Shown in pieces: positions 23,214 to 36,079 of a stretch of 64,000 bases of DNA. Both the position numbers and the translations under genes were made by a program. Each line of letters begins with the position of its first letter. Position 1 is the first letter of the stretch. This DNA is from Cubamyces lactineus (Eukaryota > Basidiomycota > Agaricomycetes > Polyporales > Polyporaceae), in NCBI GenBank assembly GCA_022376465.1, contig JACDTU010000007.1, positions 1,488,001 through 1,552,000 of the forward strand. Direction: 5' to 3'. The notes under the pieces are model-generated. The model did not search any database. It saw nothing but the letters and a program-made list of their open reading frames with translations, and was not told where the DNA came from.

Positions 23214-26200
23214 GGTGGTATATGGGAAAGGTGGGTGTTGGCAGAGCCAAGGCTGTATGGCTGACGAGGGATGATATGGTGGAGGAGAGGACGGAAGGGA
23301 TGTGGGGGGAGGGTGAGATGGTGGGGGTAAGAGGACAAGCAGGGGAGGCGCTTGGGAAGAAAGCGCGAGCGACGGCTGTACGGGGCGCGGGTAGTAAGAG
23401 CTGTGGCGGTGGTATACCTGCTCGAAGCGGAAGCTTGATCGGTTTGCAGCTCTAGTTACTGTGAATCTCTCTCGACGACCACACACGGAGATGCGGTCCG
23501 CACTCAACTATCGACTTCTCGCTCGGGCGGGCGCACGGCGGGGCTCAACGTGTCCCTCGCTCGTCGTCGACCGACGGGCAGACCAAGACTGCGCGGTCGT
23601 CGGCCGCGTCAGCGTCAGCGCACACGGGCCCTGCCCAAGTCATGCAACGTGTTCGCTAAAGTCCTCGTGCCTCTCCTCCTTCGGACATACTCCCGCTCCC
23701 AAGCGCTTCTGTCATACCGCCCTACTGACTCCGACAAACGCCCCTTTGCCTTTCTTTCCCCACCTCTTCGCCCGCCATCCTCACCCGTCGCATCACCGCG
23801 CCGCGTGCGTCCCGACGCGTTCTAATCGTCTTTATTCTCGGCCCTCGACACCCCAACCCTTCTCGTGGACGCGTGCCCCTCAAGGTGTGCGGGGAGGAGA
23901 CGCGACGCTGTGTGACACAGGGACAAAAGGGACAATTACTGAGAGAGAAAGGCAACATGGAACCAACACGGTAGACCCATACCATCACGCGTTCTCGCGT
24001 CCAACTGCCGCCATCAATCTCCCAAAGTACTCCGACTCCTCTGCCCTTCGCGGGGCCCAGCTCTCCCAAATAAGCAAGTACGACCGCCATCCGTCACCAG
24101 TTGCGCAGGATTCCTGCGCCATTGGGGTTGGTCGTTGGTTTCGGAGTCAAGTCGCAGTGACGTGCGCGGTCACTCTCGAACTTCCCGTGCCGCCGTCGCA
24201 GGCAAGCGATGGGTGCGGGGCACCGTTGAAGGGAACTCGCGGACCTTTTCGGCGAAGAAGAATGCTCAGCGTCAGCTAGCCTTCCGGAGGCGTTAGTGGC
24301 ATTGGGCTTCCGCGAGAGCAACGTGACCATGCCGCTTCAGCCAGAGGCATTGTGGCACTTGCGCATCTGTCACGTACATACCACATGCGGTGAGACTGCG
24401 AACGATCCGCCCAAGAGCCACTCTGCACCGGTTCCCAACGTTCATTTAGGAGTGAGTCGTGGCTTTTTCCGCTATCACGACCGCCCGGACTGAATAGTGT
24501 TAAACAGCATTCAGGTACGGTGCCTTCGAAAGACGAGGAACCCGGCGTTCGGAGCTCTCAAAGCAGCTCGATAGCCGCACCTCGACGCAGGTATGCCCGC
24601 TTTGCTTCTACGCTGCGCCGACCTTAACATCTAATAGCAGACCCGCACTGCGGTTCAAACCTGATGAATTGCATACCGGATCCAGTCAGGATGCTCGGTC
24701 AGTCCCTCGCGCCAATCTATCTACTCCTAGCAACGCGCCCTAACCAGTCTCGTCGAAGTGTACAACCGTGTGCTTGTCGATGTCCTTGCGAGGATGCGTA
24801 TTGGCGTGTCTAATTTGCAGGCTACTCTGGCGACCTGCCTGCTAATCACGCTCGCGTCTTTCCGCTGTACAAATAGCTCCGCACGGCCGGAACTGAATTT
24901 CGCGCTGGATTATCTCCCGCCTTCCTCGCCGCCCGAACCTTCGCTCAAAACCATGTCGCTTATGCTCTCCCTCAGCATATAAAGCTCAGCACAGGTCCAT
25001 CAGTCCGCAAGACCACCACGCGCCCTTCGCTGCGGATGGCGTCTCGTCCACATGCGATGTGTTGCGAAGAACGGAGGATGAGTCATACACCGGATGCGGT
25101 GATGACGGTTTATTAGGGAAGTCCTGGCACCTCCAGCCTGTGCATATGTGACGAAATCACTATAGCTGATACCGTACGGTAAGGTTCATTGCCTTTGCTC
25201 TTCGCACACGCTTGCTGATGTTCCGCTGATGTTCAGGCTTGCTTCCTCCGACAGCATCGGCATCACAACGCGTTATGAACGGTGGACCATCGAGAGGTGG
25301 TAGGGAAGTATACACCCTCTGGCAAGGAACATGTCCCATTGTGTCTGCGGACGCAACCCGTTGTACTCATATACGCGTTCCCATGCGGCTTCTCGGGAGG
25401 TCAGCCCTTGCGAAGTTACCTGAAGTCGTCTCTAGCTGCTAAAATGCAAGGTACAGTGGTGGCGCATATGTCTTACCTGACGACCCGCAAGACCCCAGCG
25501 ACGCTGGCGGGCAAAATGTGCAGACGCGGGTGCATATTTTCTATCCCACGGAGGCAGTTAAAGGAGGCTCGGAGGGACCGCCGACGCCCTAAGAGCTAAT
25601 CTGGCGCTGGCGCTGTTGCCCTCTAGCCCTAAGAGACGGAGCCTCCGACACTCGGTCCCTTGCTGGGGACGGCAGAATTCGGGAGAAGATGGCCAGTGTT
25701 CTGCTGGGGACGACTGCTTCCTCAACTTGCTCCATTGTGCACAATGAGGAACCTCTCGCGATGCCGAGGGTGGGAAGAGAAGCACAAAATGGAACCGCCG
25801 ACATCGACTAGGCCCGTACTAGCCCCGGTCCGTGCCCAGGTGTGAATATCTGTCTTTCATAGATGCGACGTGCAGCCCGGGGCCGGTGGCGTGCCTGGGA
25901 GAGTGGATGGAATACGCATCCGCACTCGGATGGCCTCATGAGTTCAAGGTTGCGGTTGTGAGGTAACCCTGCGATCGATGGGAGCAGGGAAGCTCATTTG
26001 TGAACGAGTGGTTCGCCATAGCGGTTCAGCGCACCCTCCGTCGGGACTAGTGCGAAGAGCTTCGGGTTGTGGCCACTCGCAACAGTCATAGACTTACGGT
26101 ATGATTGATAGATTTCTCCGTGCGGGTCCGTCCAGGATGAGAACGCGGCTTTTGCGATTGGTGAGCGACGAGTGTGAGCGCGAGGAGGCGCGAAAACTAC

Positions 26201-26527
26201 AAACAAGCACACGCTATGTCAATCGGCAGTCGCACATATCAATGCGATGGACTGCAAGATCCCAGGATGCCTCCAGGGGCGCGGGAGAATTAGGGCATAC
26301 TGCCAGGCTAAACTGAACCCCGGGGGACGCCTGCGGAAGTAATGTAAGCGGCGCTATGGATGTTTCCACACTGTCACAACGCGGGGTATTGCAGAAACGG
26401 CTGGCAGGGAGAGAGGCTCAGTATGGTGGTGCGACTGCTACGAGTAGTAGATGCCAGGAAAACCGTTGTATAGGTGCCATTGAAATGGAATAGGCGGATA
26501 CAGGCTGGGGATCATACAGAGGCGACG
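23214..26527. other. 3.3 kb gene-poor stretch
   Basis: Between the divergent upstream region of the BCS1-like gene and the 3' end of the MAPR gene. The left 250 nt are purine-rich on the plus strand, the CT-rich leader of the BCS1-like gene. The rest has only short, multi-frame open stretches. I see no family match, tandem repeat or transposon end, but small or fast-evolving genes could be missed. Confidence 0.45.
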
Positions 26528-27281
26528 CTATAGTGCGGATGCGCCACCGGCTGGATTCGTAGACTGAGACTGGCTGCCTTGTGGGGGGAGATCGACCACC
26601 TTGCCGACGATATTGTACCTCTTCCTGTGGGTGGTGTCAGACCGGGATACTTTGCGGTGGTGTATGGGGAACGGTACTCACGAGAAGAAATCGTACCAAT
26701 CATTGAGCGTTTTCGTGTCGGCTGCGGAGAGGGTGCTGTAGTCGGATACGGCATCCTCCTCCTTGAGGCTGGACATGCCGAGCGCGCGGGACGCATCCTT
26801 GCCCGCGAAGAGGTTGTAGGATTTGCCCTTGCCATACGTATCCGCTTTGCGGGTGACGTCGAAGACTGTGCCTAGAACGGGTGTTAAATGGAACGTATCA
26901 GAGCTGCGGGGTGGATGTGGACACACCCTTGATTGCAACATAGATCGGCTTGGACGGATCGGAGCCGTCGTACTGCTTCAGCTGCTCGACGGTGAAGGGG
27001 TCGTCCTTCGGAGGAGCGAGGTCGGTCCTTGGGGGCTGCATGATAGATCCAGACTCCTTCTTGTCCTTCTGCTGTTGTTGTTGCGGCTGCTGCTGCTGCT
27101 GCTTCCGGTTACGAAGACTCTGCTGCTCCTGGTACTTGCGCTGCTCTTCGGTGGATAGCCCTGTACTAGAGCCGAATGCGGTGGACTCCGCCGAGGTTGA
27201 TTGCGTGCGGACGAGGACGGACTTTGCGAAGTAGGCGAGAGTGCAGGCGACGGACAAGGCGACGAGGAGGGCAACAAGCAT
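26528..27281 (-). CDS. Membrane-associated progesterone receptor (MAPR, Dap1-like) heme protein
   Basis: Three exons join in phase. An N-terminal membrane anchor (MLVALLVALSVACTLAYF) is followed by a Gln-rich spacer with runs of Q and K. The cytochrome-b5-like domain then starts at DPFTVEQLKQYDGSD and continues with IYVAIKGTVFDVT, YGKGKSYNLFAGKDASRAL and DWYDFFSKRYNIVGKV. These are MAPR/PGRMC/Dap1 hallmarks. Family members bind heme through a Tyr and help P450 enzymes such as Erg11 at the ER. The candidate Tyr lies in YGKGKSYN. The ATG at 27281 is the first in-frame ATG; an upstream extension would start at a non-ATG codon. The C-terminus is short and Gly/Ala-rich, ending GGASAL. Confidence 0.92.
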
Positions 27282-28050
27282 GTCTCGACCTGCTGACTTG
27301 AGAGACAGCTGACAGCGTGATATCCAATCTGGCGCGGGTGCTGCAGCGACAAATATCGCGATCGATTTCACGAGCAACTAATGTTCGCGAACGCGGGGTA
27401 TCCGCTCCTCGGCTATCTCCGATCCACTCTCTTTCCTCCCGTTAGTCGCTACGCCTCCAATACTAATGATTCAATTGGCGTACTTGCACAGTTCCTGCGC
27501 TTCCTAAGAAATCTAGCTATCAACAGGCCAGCGGATGGTGCAAAGAGAGTAGGGTGTGGACGCGACACAGCAGGTTGATATTACAAAGTGCGTGTTATCG
27601 TCCCACGTATCGTGGCACAGTGTCGTGCTGGGAAGCACCAAGCTGGGTTTGCAACTCAGTATAGTCCGCAGTAATCTGCGACCAACTTGCAGCTCGCAGG
27701 CCAGCCTCTTGTACGATTGAAAGACATCCAACGCTAGTCTAGAGCTCTCCAATATGGCCCATACACCCTCGGACTCCTGGGTTCGAAGAGTGGCGAGCGT
27801 TGCAGCAGATGACGTCACCTCGAGATATCTAGATTGGTTCAAATGCTTGCGGCGTACTAATATGTCTATCATGGCGACAGGCATGCACGTGTACATGTAC
27901 GACTGCGGGGCACCTGCAGGACTCACGACATAACGCCTGGGTTGTACCCACAGCTGTTTTCAAGTCCAGCCCACGACCACCGGTGATCACACTGGAACAC
28001 CGTTACAGACCAGTGCGAACTCTGTAGAGTTCTACCGCTACGTTATCTGC
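27282..28050. other. Divergent promoter region between MAPR and the SDR-like gene
   Basis: About 770 nt separating divergent genes. Open frames here overlap and look like noise. No TATA consensus is obvious in the correct places. Confidence 0.45.
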
Positions 28051-29505
28051 ATGTCCGCCGAAAACGTGAACGTGTTGCTCCTGGGAGCAACAGGTAAATA
28101 TCTCCCAAATACGGTCGTCCCTTTCACCCGTGTGCGCTAACTTCCATGATGACTTCGTGACCTAGGTTATATCGGGGGAGCCGTTCTAGCCCGACTTCTC
28201 GTCAACGATAAGCTGCTCTTCGACGTCACAGTACTTCTACGAGATGCAGCGAAGGCGGAGAAGTTAAAGCCCTTTGGGGTCAAGCCAGTTTGGGGCAGCC
28301 TTGATGACACGGACAAGATCAGGGACCTTGCTAGTCATGCTGATATTGCCTTCGAATGTGTAAGTTGGTCCCCAACACCTTCACGTCACCGTCGTGGATA
28401 ATACCACTGACCGAAGCTCTAGGCTGATGCAGACCACATTGAGTCGACCAAGGCGGTACTAGCAGGTCTGAAGACAAGATATGAAGTGACGGGGAAGGCC
28501 CCTGCATTGATACATACTGTGAGCTTAGCGTTCGGTTTTTATCCCTTTATCTCTAACAAGTAGGATAGTCAGGGACAGGTACGTGCCCTGGTTTTCGCAT
28601 GATATGTGTGACTTGGCTGCGGCTTATCCAAGTGATTTAGGCGTTCTGGCTGACGATGCTGCTGGTATGCGCGACACCGATATAATATACAACGATCGCG
28701 ATATCGAGCAGCTCGCGAGCATTCCGCGCACGCAACCACACAGAGAGGTCGACTTAGCGGTACTGGCTGCGGACCAAGAAGGTGGGTGGGATTGCGCATG
28801 AATCGCTTCGAACACATTCACTAACTATCCCGACCAGGCTACGTCAAGACATACCTCGTATTGCCGTCAACAATATATGGCCTCGCGATAGGGCCTTTGG
28901 TCGATGCTGGCATCATGAATCCACAGTCCCAACAGATCCCCGCGTTGATTACGGCGAGCATAGACCGCGGCCGCGCCGGTATGGTGGGCGAGGGAAAGAA
29001 TATATGGCCCGATGTCCACATCAACGATGGTGGGTTCTCCTGTGCTCCCGATGTATGCAGCCGACAGGCCTACTAACCTCACGTTGCTCCGAAGTCGCGC
29101 ACCTATACGAGGTGCTGTGGAATAATGTCTTGTCGTGCAAGGATATCGGTCACGGCAAAGAGGGATACTACTTCGCTGAGAACGGCGAGCACAAGCTATA
29201 CGATGTAGCAAAGCGCATCGGCGTAGTTTTGAAGGACTTCGGTCTGGCGAATACCGAGGAGCCGTCAACGTTCAGCAAAGAAGAGCTTGACAAGTACTTC
29301 TATGGGGCACGTTCACCCCTTGCCAGCTTCCAATTAATCATGACTGACTTGACTTGTCGCCCTTTAGTCTGACAGCCTAGGGTCGAATTCCCGTTGTAGA
29401 GCAGAAAGGTCACGAGCAATTGGATGGAAGCCGGAGAAGACGACGGAAGACATGCTGGCGAGTATTAAACCGGAGATACAATACATGCTCTCGAGGGCTG
29501 GTTGA
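28051..29505 (+). CDS. Atypical short-chain dehydrogenase (NmrA/epimerase-like)
   Basis: The first exon gives VNVLLLGAT and the second continues GYIGGAVLARLL, together forming the NAD(P)-binding GxxGxxG loop. Later blocks are VWGSLDD, IHTSGTGVL, REVDLAVLAAD, YVKTYLVLPSTIYG and a C-terminal SNSRCRAERSRAIGWKP. This set is typical of fungal NAD(P)-binding proteins of the extended/NmrA-like SDR group (about 340 residues). The conserved HTSGTGVL needs a 10-nt exon (28569-28578) between two normal introns. The last intron is ambiguous: GT at 29316 with acceptor CCTAG is preferred, while a GC donor four bases earlier also keeps frame. Substrate is unknown. The stop is TGA at 29503-29505. Confidence 0.85.
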
Positions 29506-29905
29506 ACGGGCCAGTATCCCGGCGAAGATCATCACAACACCTTTCTTGTAGTTGCAGCATAATGAGCTACCCGTACTAGGAGCACTGTGATCAATAGGCT
29601 AGAATAAGCATCGACACCGGAGTCCTTACCTTGCACTTCATAGATAATTCCTGCTTGTACTCAGTCTGGTGACTGATCTTTCCTGCACACACGGCTGAAG
29701 GAGTTCCGAGTGAAAAGCTAAGCGCCAGTGTCTTACTTTCACCAAGGCGAATGAAAGCAGGCGTTGTATTGCTTGTTTAGTTGTGTTTACATGGGCGTTT
29801 GCCAGAGCGATCGAGTTCGGTTGGGCTGAGAGTCGCAGCGTGTGTCTCTGAACTCTGCTCCGACCATTTGCTACGGCATTCCTCTAGTTCTCCTTCCTAC
29901 CCGCT
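29506..29905. other. Tandem spacer between the SDR-like gene and the API5-like gene
   Basis: 400 nt between the stop and the next ATG. Only 3' UTR and promoter are expected. Nothing else is seen. Confidence 0.45.
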
Positions 29906-32884
29906 ATGGATTCTAGGAGCCTCGCGGAACAGGAGAAGGACATCAGGGACCTCTTACGTCGTGCCGAGCGCACTCCCGTGAAGACGTCCGCTTTGGTGAG
30001 TTCTACACTCATGGTCCTTGGATTGCGGTAGATCATACCTATACTCCTCTAGCGCAAAGATACCCTCAAGCGTCTCATTGACCTCGCTCATTCACCCCAT
30101 TCGTCGCTCAAAATTATTGCCGCTACCAATTTCAAGCTCTTCATCAGAGATTTCCCAGAGCTTGAAGATGAAGCCATCAATGCAGTTTACGATCTGTGCG
30201 AGGATCCTGTATCGAGTGTGCGTCCTCTCAGTTTAATGGAACGGTTTCACGCGAATCGAACTCCAACGATGCAGGTCCGGATCAAAGGATACGCAGCAAT
30301 TGTAGACGCATCTCGCGAGCAGCAGAAATGGGTGAAGAGGAATGCGGACGTCCTCGTGCAGCTGCTGCAAAGCGGTAAGTCCTCTAGACAGTCGTATTTC
30401 TTCGCTTGGCTAGTCATCCCTACCCTCGTGGCGCCTTGTGACACTCAAATGTGTGCACGAGGCTGGCCATCTCGCGAACGCCACCTTCCCCACGACTAGA
30501 TTCTAATGAGCCCACCTCGCAGACGAACCTGAAGAGGTTACCTTCGTCAAAAGAGCTCTCATGCAACACCTTGACATGGACCCCGCTGTGACTCTGGGTG
30601 TTATATGCGACCAAGTGGTGCCATCAGACGAGCCACTCGATGAAGAGGAGCAAAGTATACGAGATAGGCTACGATCGCTGGTATTGGCCTTTCTGGCGGG
30701 CGAAGCGAAGCGCTCTCTGGTTGAACGACACGCGAATACCTTGGGCAGTCCTGCAGAGGATGTCCTCGTGTCAGGCATGTTGAAGGTGCGCATCGCCATT
30801 GGATCGTGACGTACGGCCCGGCGCTGACTCCACTCACGATCTCGTAGGCTGTCACCAAAGTATCGCCTCATGACGTGGATGTGATCGTCAAAGACATATT
30901 AGCGTCTCTACCTTCTTTCAAGCCATCGTCCTCAAGAGGCAAAGAACTTCTGGACGTTGTGCTGGCTCAAGCTCGCGCCACACTGAAGTCTGATCTCCCC
31001 CCTGGCTCTGAGCACGGTTCTCTCGAGAATACCCGTTACTACCTCGACCTGGCATCCTTCATAGCCACGGATCGTCGTTTCGCGCACCCATCCCATCTAC
31101 TACGTTTCTACTACACCAACCTCACCCCCAAGCTTGTATTAGTCCGTCTGCCCGAAGAGGACCAGGCGTATGTGATACGCAGGGTTGCTGAGACTTTCAC
31201 CGCATGCGACGATGTAGCTGTCTGGGCGCCCTCCTCGGGTCCCGCAGCTGATATCGCGAAAAAGGCGGGTAATGGTGTTGACGCTGCCGATGACGCCGCG
31301 CTCCGCAAGCAATTTCCGGAGATATGCTCGGTATTGCTGCAGGTATGTTTCAGTAGCACATAGGATCACTGCTGATCACTAACGGGCGAGTAAGGTATTC
31401 TGCGACATGAGGTCTAACGATGGAAGACCGTGGCCTGCATGCCATGCCTTGGTGCAAGGTATCGCTCGGGTATGTCTTACCACGATTCTTAGCAGTCGAA
31501 TGAGACTCTGACTAGTCTGTACTATAGCGAGCCAAAGACACACGTTGGCAAATGCCGCAGCACATCATATCCGCCCTACGACGCGTCGAATCTCTCACGA
31601 TACTGCAAGACGGAAATAGCGAAGACAAAGATGCGCAAGAACAGGCGCATAACGTGATCAGGGTTCGCAATGGGCCGCTTCTCGTTATCGACGCATATTT
31701 CCGACAACTCCCTCTGTTCTTGATTGCTGCAGTCCCTTCTAGAGCCACTCAAGCCTTCGGCCTCATCCGTTGCTCAAGCAAGCGTAGCTGCCACCGCTGA
31801 AAAGGTTGATGAACAGAAAGGTAATGTGCACAGCATGGATACCAATGGAACAGCCCATGGAGCCCATGGAATTCCCTTCATAGGCGGGACTCGCGGAGAC
31901 CAACGCAGAATCATGAACGTCAACAAGCGCAAGCTCGATGCGCATAACGGCCCGAATTCTGCTCTTCCGACAAGCCCAAGCACTTCCAGAAACACGGCCG
32001 TGCCTCCGAGCCCGAGAGGGCCAAGAGCCGGGTTGCCGACGCCTCCCACGTCTCTTCCTCCACGACCCGTGGTCGGAGTGGTGTCTCCGAGGATTTCGGG
32101 AGTACCAAATGCCCCGCGAGCTGATCGTGAGCGAGATAGACAAGCACCGCCCCATATCAGGGACCGTCCCACTACATCGCCAAGGCTGCCTACGAAGGGC
32201 ATTGACCAGACTCCGGGGACACCATCTGCCCCGTCTGGTGTCACACAGGTAGATGAGGGGGCGCAACGCTCGTCGAAGAGGGCAAGAAATGACGGCCGAA
32301 GGGGTGGTGGCGTCGCCCCGCCTGCGCCGGGACCCTCCAACAATACGAATGCTTCGACTCCAGGAACCAATGGTAATACCCATGTTGGAGATGGACAGAA
32401 GTCCTCTGAGTCCGACGCGTCGAAACCTATACCCTCACTCCTCAGTCGCCTCGCCACAGGAGCGTCTAATGGGAAGACACCTGTCGTCCCCTCTGATCGT
32501 GACCAATCTCATCGTGAGCGAGGTCAAGGTCGTCGGAACAATGGCGAGGCCGAACGTGGGCGCAATGCCTCAGAGCCTATTGTTCCTGCCAAGCGGCGCG
32601 TCGAGACGCCTAAGCCCACTACGCAAGCATCGACGTCAGGCCCCCTACCTTTGCGCCAATCTCGCCAATCTCCAGACCCGGACAAGGATCCAATCGGCGG
32701 CTACAGTATACGAGGCGCAGCGAAGGCGGCGAAGCGATCCTCACCTGTTGACAACGATAGCGCCAGCCCCGGAGGCCCCACTTCATTACTGCAGAGGCTG
32801 CAGCCGATAGGTGGCGCTGGTGCAGGACAAGGTCCCGATGATGGAGGCGGAAGGAGAGCTCGGAAGCGGGGCCGACATGCTTGA
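29906..32884 (+). CDS. API5-like (apoptosis inhibitor 5 / AAC-11 family) protein
   Basis: Exons joined by phase produce an alpha-helical repeat protein. Motifs such as TNFKLFIRDFPELEDEAIN, VYDLCEDP, SVRIKGY and LLQSDEPEEVTFVKRAL align with the HEAT/ARM-like N-terminus of animal API5. In animals API5 is nuclear, binds FGF2 and Acinus and counters apoptosis; in fungi its role is little known. The helical part runs to about residue 490. It is followed by a long disordered tail rich in Pro, Ser, Arg and Gly with the repeated word LLSRL/LLQRL and a basic end (RRARKRGRHA) that could be a nuclear signal. The start ATG opens MDSRSLAEQEKDIRDLLRR. The last coding exon holds most of the tail. The family call is good; function is inferred. 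Confidence 0.85.
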
Positions 32885-34042
32885 ACATATGCGTTCAGTG
32901 GTTGGGGATGACGGTGAGCGGTGATACCGTCGTTGTTGTATTGTTCGGCTCGAGAATGGATGCTATGTTACTCGCCAGGCTTATCTTCACTTCAACTTGT
33001 GAAACTCAAGGAGGCTCGGGTAACATATGATCTCAGGTAGCCTGACTGCTATCACTGTCCATGATCCTGCACGTCAGGAATGTAGCCTGAGACTGCATGA
33101 ACCTTTGTCGTAGAAGGTTATATTGCGACTTGAGCTGCCACCGTATGATTGGCGGGATTATTGCAGCGAATCTGCAGGGAAGGTGGCCCTACTCCGTTTC
33201 ATTCAATGGTTGCTATCGCAAACGAGCCCATCTATCACCCTGTCGGTATTTATGCCTTGATTCGAGGAGGCCCCTGTATGGTGCTGTAATGCCTTGATGC
33301 CCTCGGAGATTAGCGCAGTTTGGTACGCCGACCGTCACCTACCCGTCCACGTATTCATCCGCAACCTGACACTGTCGCTCCAACCTAGAATCGACGACCT
33401 ACCCCAGACAGGTCGAACGCCGTGGTCGAAACGAGGAGTACTCCGCCTCCGTACTACAAGCCGTTGTCTTGTGACTTTTAGGTTTCGAACAACGCCTATT
33501 CGAGTCCAGAGCAGTTTGCGCTGGTATGTCAAGATGGCATTTAACTGGACAGATCCACCGGCGACGCCACATCGTTGCGTCACTTTCTCTCTCGGACATC
33601 GCCAGGACGCTGAGTTAGACCGCCACCTTTGACATCCGCAGCGCTAGTGGACAGCAATTCTGCAGCTGTTCACGTACACCTGCCATAGCGTACTCGCTCC
33701 CAGTCCCGATTTATGCTCGCAGGTCAGTTCCAATCAGCATAGAGTTCTGTCTTTGCGCCGTTCACTCAAACCCGCAGCAGCGCCATATCTCCGAGGAGAC
33801 AATACATATATCCAGTACGATTGCGTGGAGATGCACCCGCACCGGTACTAGGAAAGGTGTGGTGAGTGTTACCCTTGTCGTCCGCATGCTATGAGACTTA
33901 TCTTGAGCTCTGAGCCAGTCAACTCCTGAACATACCCCTTCCTCTGACTACCTGCGAAACTCGAACGTTTGACGGTATGCTCTTCTCATTGTTCCTTATA
34001 TTCATCAGATATCAAGTGGTAGCGATCTTTAGCTGCCTGCCC
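32885..34042. other. Gene-free stretch before the HET gene
   Basis: 1.16 kb with short frames only. The last 60 nt include an in-frame upstream ATG (33977) for the HET protein. Confidence 0.45.
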
Positions 34043-36079
34043 ATGCGTCTCCTGGACACGGAAACCAAGAGGTTCCACCAGGTCGAGAACCCACGAAACG
34101 TCTCCTACGCCATACTGTCGCACGTATGGTCCCCGGGAAAAGAGCAAAGCTATGAACAGTGTCTGAAGATACAGGCTGGTTCATCCGAAGATCAAGAGGT
34201 GCAGCTTTCCCCCAAAGTTCGGATGTTCTGCGACACCGCCCGGCAGGACGGTTATCGGTACGCGTGGCTTGACACCGCATGCATAGACCAGACCAGTAGC
34301 GCGGAGCTCTCAGAGGCGATCAACTCCATGTACGACTGGTACCGCTACGCAGACGTCTGCTACGCCTACCTGGCCGACGTCGGGCTACCAAACAACCCTG
34401 ACCCCTTGAGCGAGCAATTTCGCAAGAGCGCGTGGTTTATGCGTGGATGGACGCTACAGGAGCTCATTGCCCCGAACTTCGTCGTCTTCCTCTCAGCTGA
34501 CTGGCAGGTCATCGGTACGAAGCATACCTTGGCGGCGGTCATCGAGGCCGTGACGCACATCGATACCCCCATCCTCGTTCATCAGCAAAGCCTCGATACG
34601 GTGAGCGTGGCGAAGCGGATGTCTTGGGCTTCACGGCGCAAAACGACCAAGGTGGAAGATGAGGCCTATTGTCTCATGGGTATCTTCGGCGTCCACATGC
34701 CCGCGATTTATGGCGAAGGCTCGTATGCGTTCTTTCGCCTTCAGGAGGAGATCTGCAAGAACATCCCAGACCAGTCTATCTTTGCCTGGGGAGGCGTTTT
34801 GAATCGCTATGCCCCCTTCCACTTTTCTGCGGTCCCTGGCCCGTCAGGACGTCGTCTGCCAGTGAGGCGTAACACCGCCGCGGCCGAGGCAGTCGGCACT
34901 CGAAGGCGATACATCTTTGCGCCGTCTCCCGAGTCTTTCAAAGACAGCTTCGATTACAGGGCCATATCACCTGGGGAACTTGCGAAGAGGCTGATGAAGA
35001 CGGAGGCATCATATCCCATTTTCACCACCACTCCATACGGCCTTCATGCTCGCCTCCCCCTTGTCTCTGCCTCTTCCGGCAGCGTTGACATGCCGCTGTT
35101 CCTGGCGTTTCTTTCGTGCGTAGATGGAGACGATCGCCTGATAGCTCTCTTGCTTCGTGGGCTAAGTCCAAATGATGAGGTCTCCCGTGCGGAATACGTC
35201 GTTGGCGACGTTGGCTCCGTCGAGCATGCCGAGGTTATACAGATGGTCGATCTTCGTTCGCAGAGCGTCGTGACGCTCCTGTCTTCATACTTCCGAATTG
35301 CCAAGCTCTCCCCCAACGACCTTTCGAAGGCTAGCCAGCACATTTCGACCACCGACGTGCATACTCTAGCACGACCGTCCCGCGCGATATACAATGCGGA
35401 TCGCGACAGGGAGATCCGCCATACCTTGTACAGGTCCAGGGGCCCTCTACGGCTGCGCCTGACCCCGTGGTCCCTATCCATGCTGCTCGCGCGAGGATAC
35501 TGCGTCAAACCCGCGCAACGCGTTCCCAAAGCCTATGTCCAACCTGTCGACGCGTCAGAGACCTTCACCTTACTGCCCGGCTACCCCCTTCAGTTAACGA
35601 TATCTGACAGCCAGGGTTCCATCGTACTCTCCATTGGATTCTGCTCCTGTCAGCACGGGCAGGAAAGCGGCCTCCTCAGCGTCGCTATCGTTGGACAACG
35701 CGAGGTGCCATGTCAGCCGATTGAACGCGTCGCGTCAGTGGTCCATGAGAGGAATGATCCGGATCACGTCACCTCTTGGACACACCACGCTGGATGCGCT
35801 GCGAAGGAATTTGTAGCGATTTTACCGACGCCAGACTACTCGGAGAGGCGCTTGCAGCTGAGCCTCACTAGGGGCTTCGCGAGCACGATTTCTACGTCGG
35901 CCAGCCAAGCGGATCCTGGATGTTCTCCTTACCTCATGCTTTCCATCGAGGTGCGGGAGGCTAGGCCAGTGTTCACGGAGAACGCGCCTCCTGTCAAGCG
36001 GCCGGGTGGCAATAGTAGAACGTCGGGCACCGATACCACATGGCCTCTAAGCTGGCTCTTCCGGGGCTTGAACATCTGA
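34043..36079 (+). CDS. HET-domain protein (heterokaryon-incompatibility type)
   Basis: A single exon of 678 residues, rare here because neighbours have many introns. The N-terminus MRLLDTETKRF, then YAILSHVWSP, YRYAWLDTACIDQ, SEAINSMYDWYRYADVCYAYL and WFMRGWTLQELIAP are the ordered HET blocks. The stretch RMSWASRRKTTKVEDEAYCLMG leads to IYGEGSYAFFRLQEEI, the usual end of the domain. HET proteins trigger cell death or growth arrest after fusion with a different genotype; many paralogs have no tested role. The C-terminal 400 residues resemble the DUF8212-type tail seen after HET in basidiomycetes. An in-frame ATG 66 nt upstream would add a hydrophobic stretch; the inner start matches the family better. 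Confidence 0.93.
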   Translation: MRLLDTETKRFHQVENPRNVSYAILSHVWSPGKEQSYEQCLKIQAGSSEDQEVQLSPKVRMFCDTARQDGYRYAWLDTACIDQTSSAELSEAINSMYDWYRYADVCYAYLADVGLPNNPDPLSEQFRKSAWFMRGWTLQELIAPNFVVFLSADWQVIGTKHTLAAVIEAVTHIDTPILVHQQSLDTVSVAKRMSWASRRKTTKVEDEAYCLMGIFGVHMPAIYGEGSYAFFRLQEEICKNIPDQSIFAWGGVLNRYAPFHFSAVPGPSGRRLPVRRNTAAAEAVGTRRRYIFAPSPESFKDSFDYRAISPGELAKRLMKTEASYPIFTTTPYGLHARLPLVSASSGSVDMPLFLAFLSCVDGDDRLIALLLRGLSPNDEVSRAEYVVGDVGSVEHAEVIQMVDLRSQSVVTLLSSYFRIAKLSPNDLSKASQHISTTDVHTLARPSRAIYNADRDREIRHTLYRSRGPLRLRLTPWSLSMLLARGYCVKPAQRVPKAYVQPVDASETFTLLPGYPLQLTISDSQGSIVLSIGFCSCQHGQESGLLSVAIVGQREVPCQPIERVASVVHERNDPDHVTSWTHHAGCAAKEFVAILPTPDYSERRLQLSLTRGFASTISTSASQADPGCSPYLMLSIEVREARPVFTENAPPVKRPGGNSRTSGTDTTWPLSWLFRGLNI

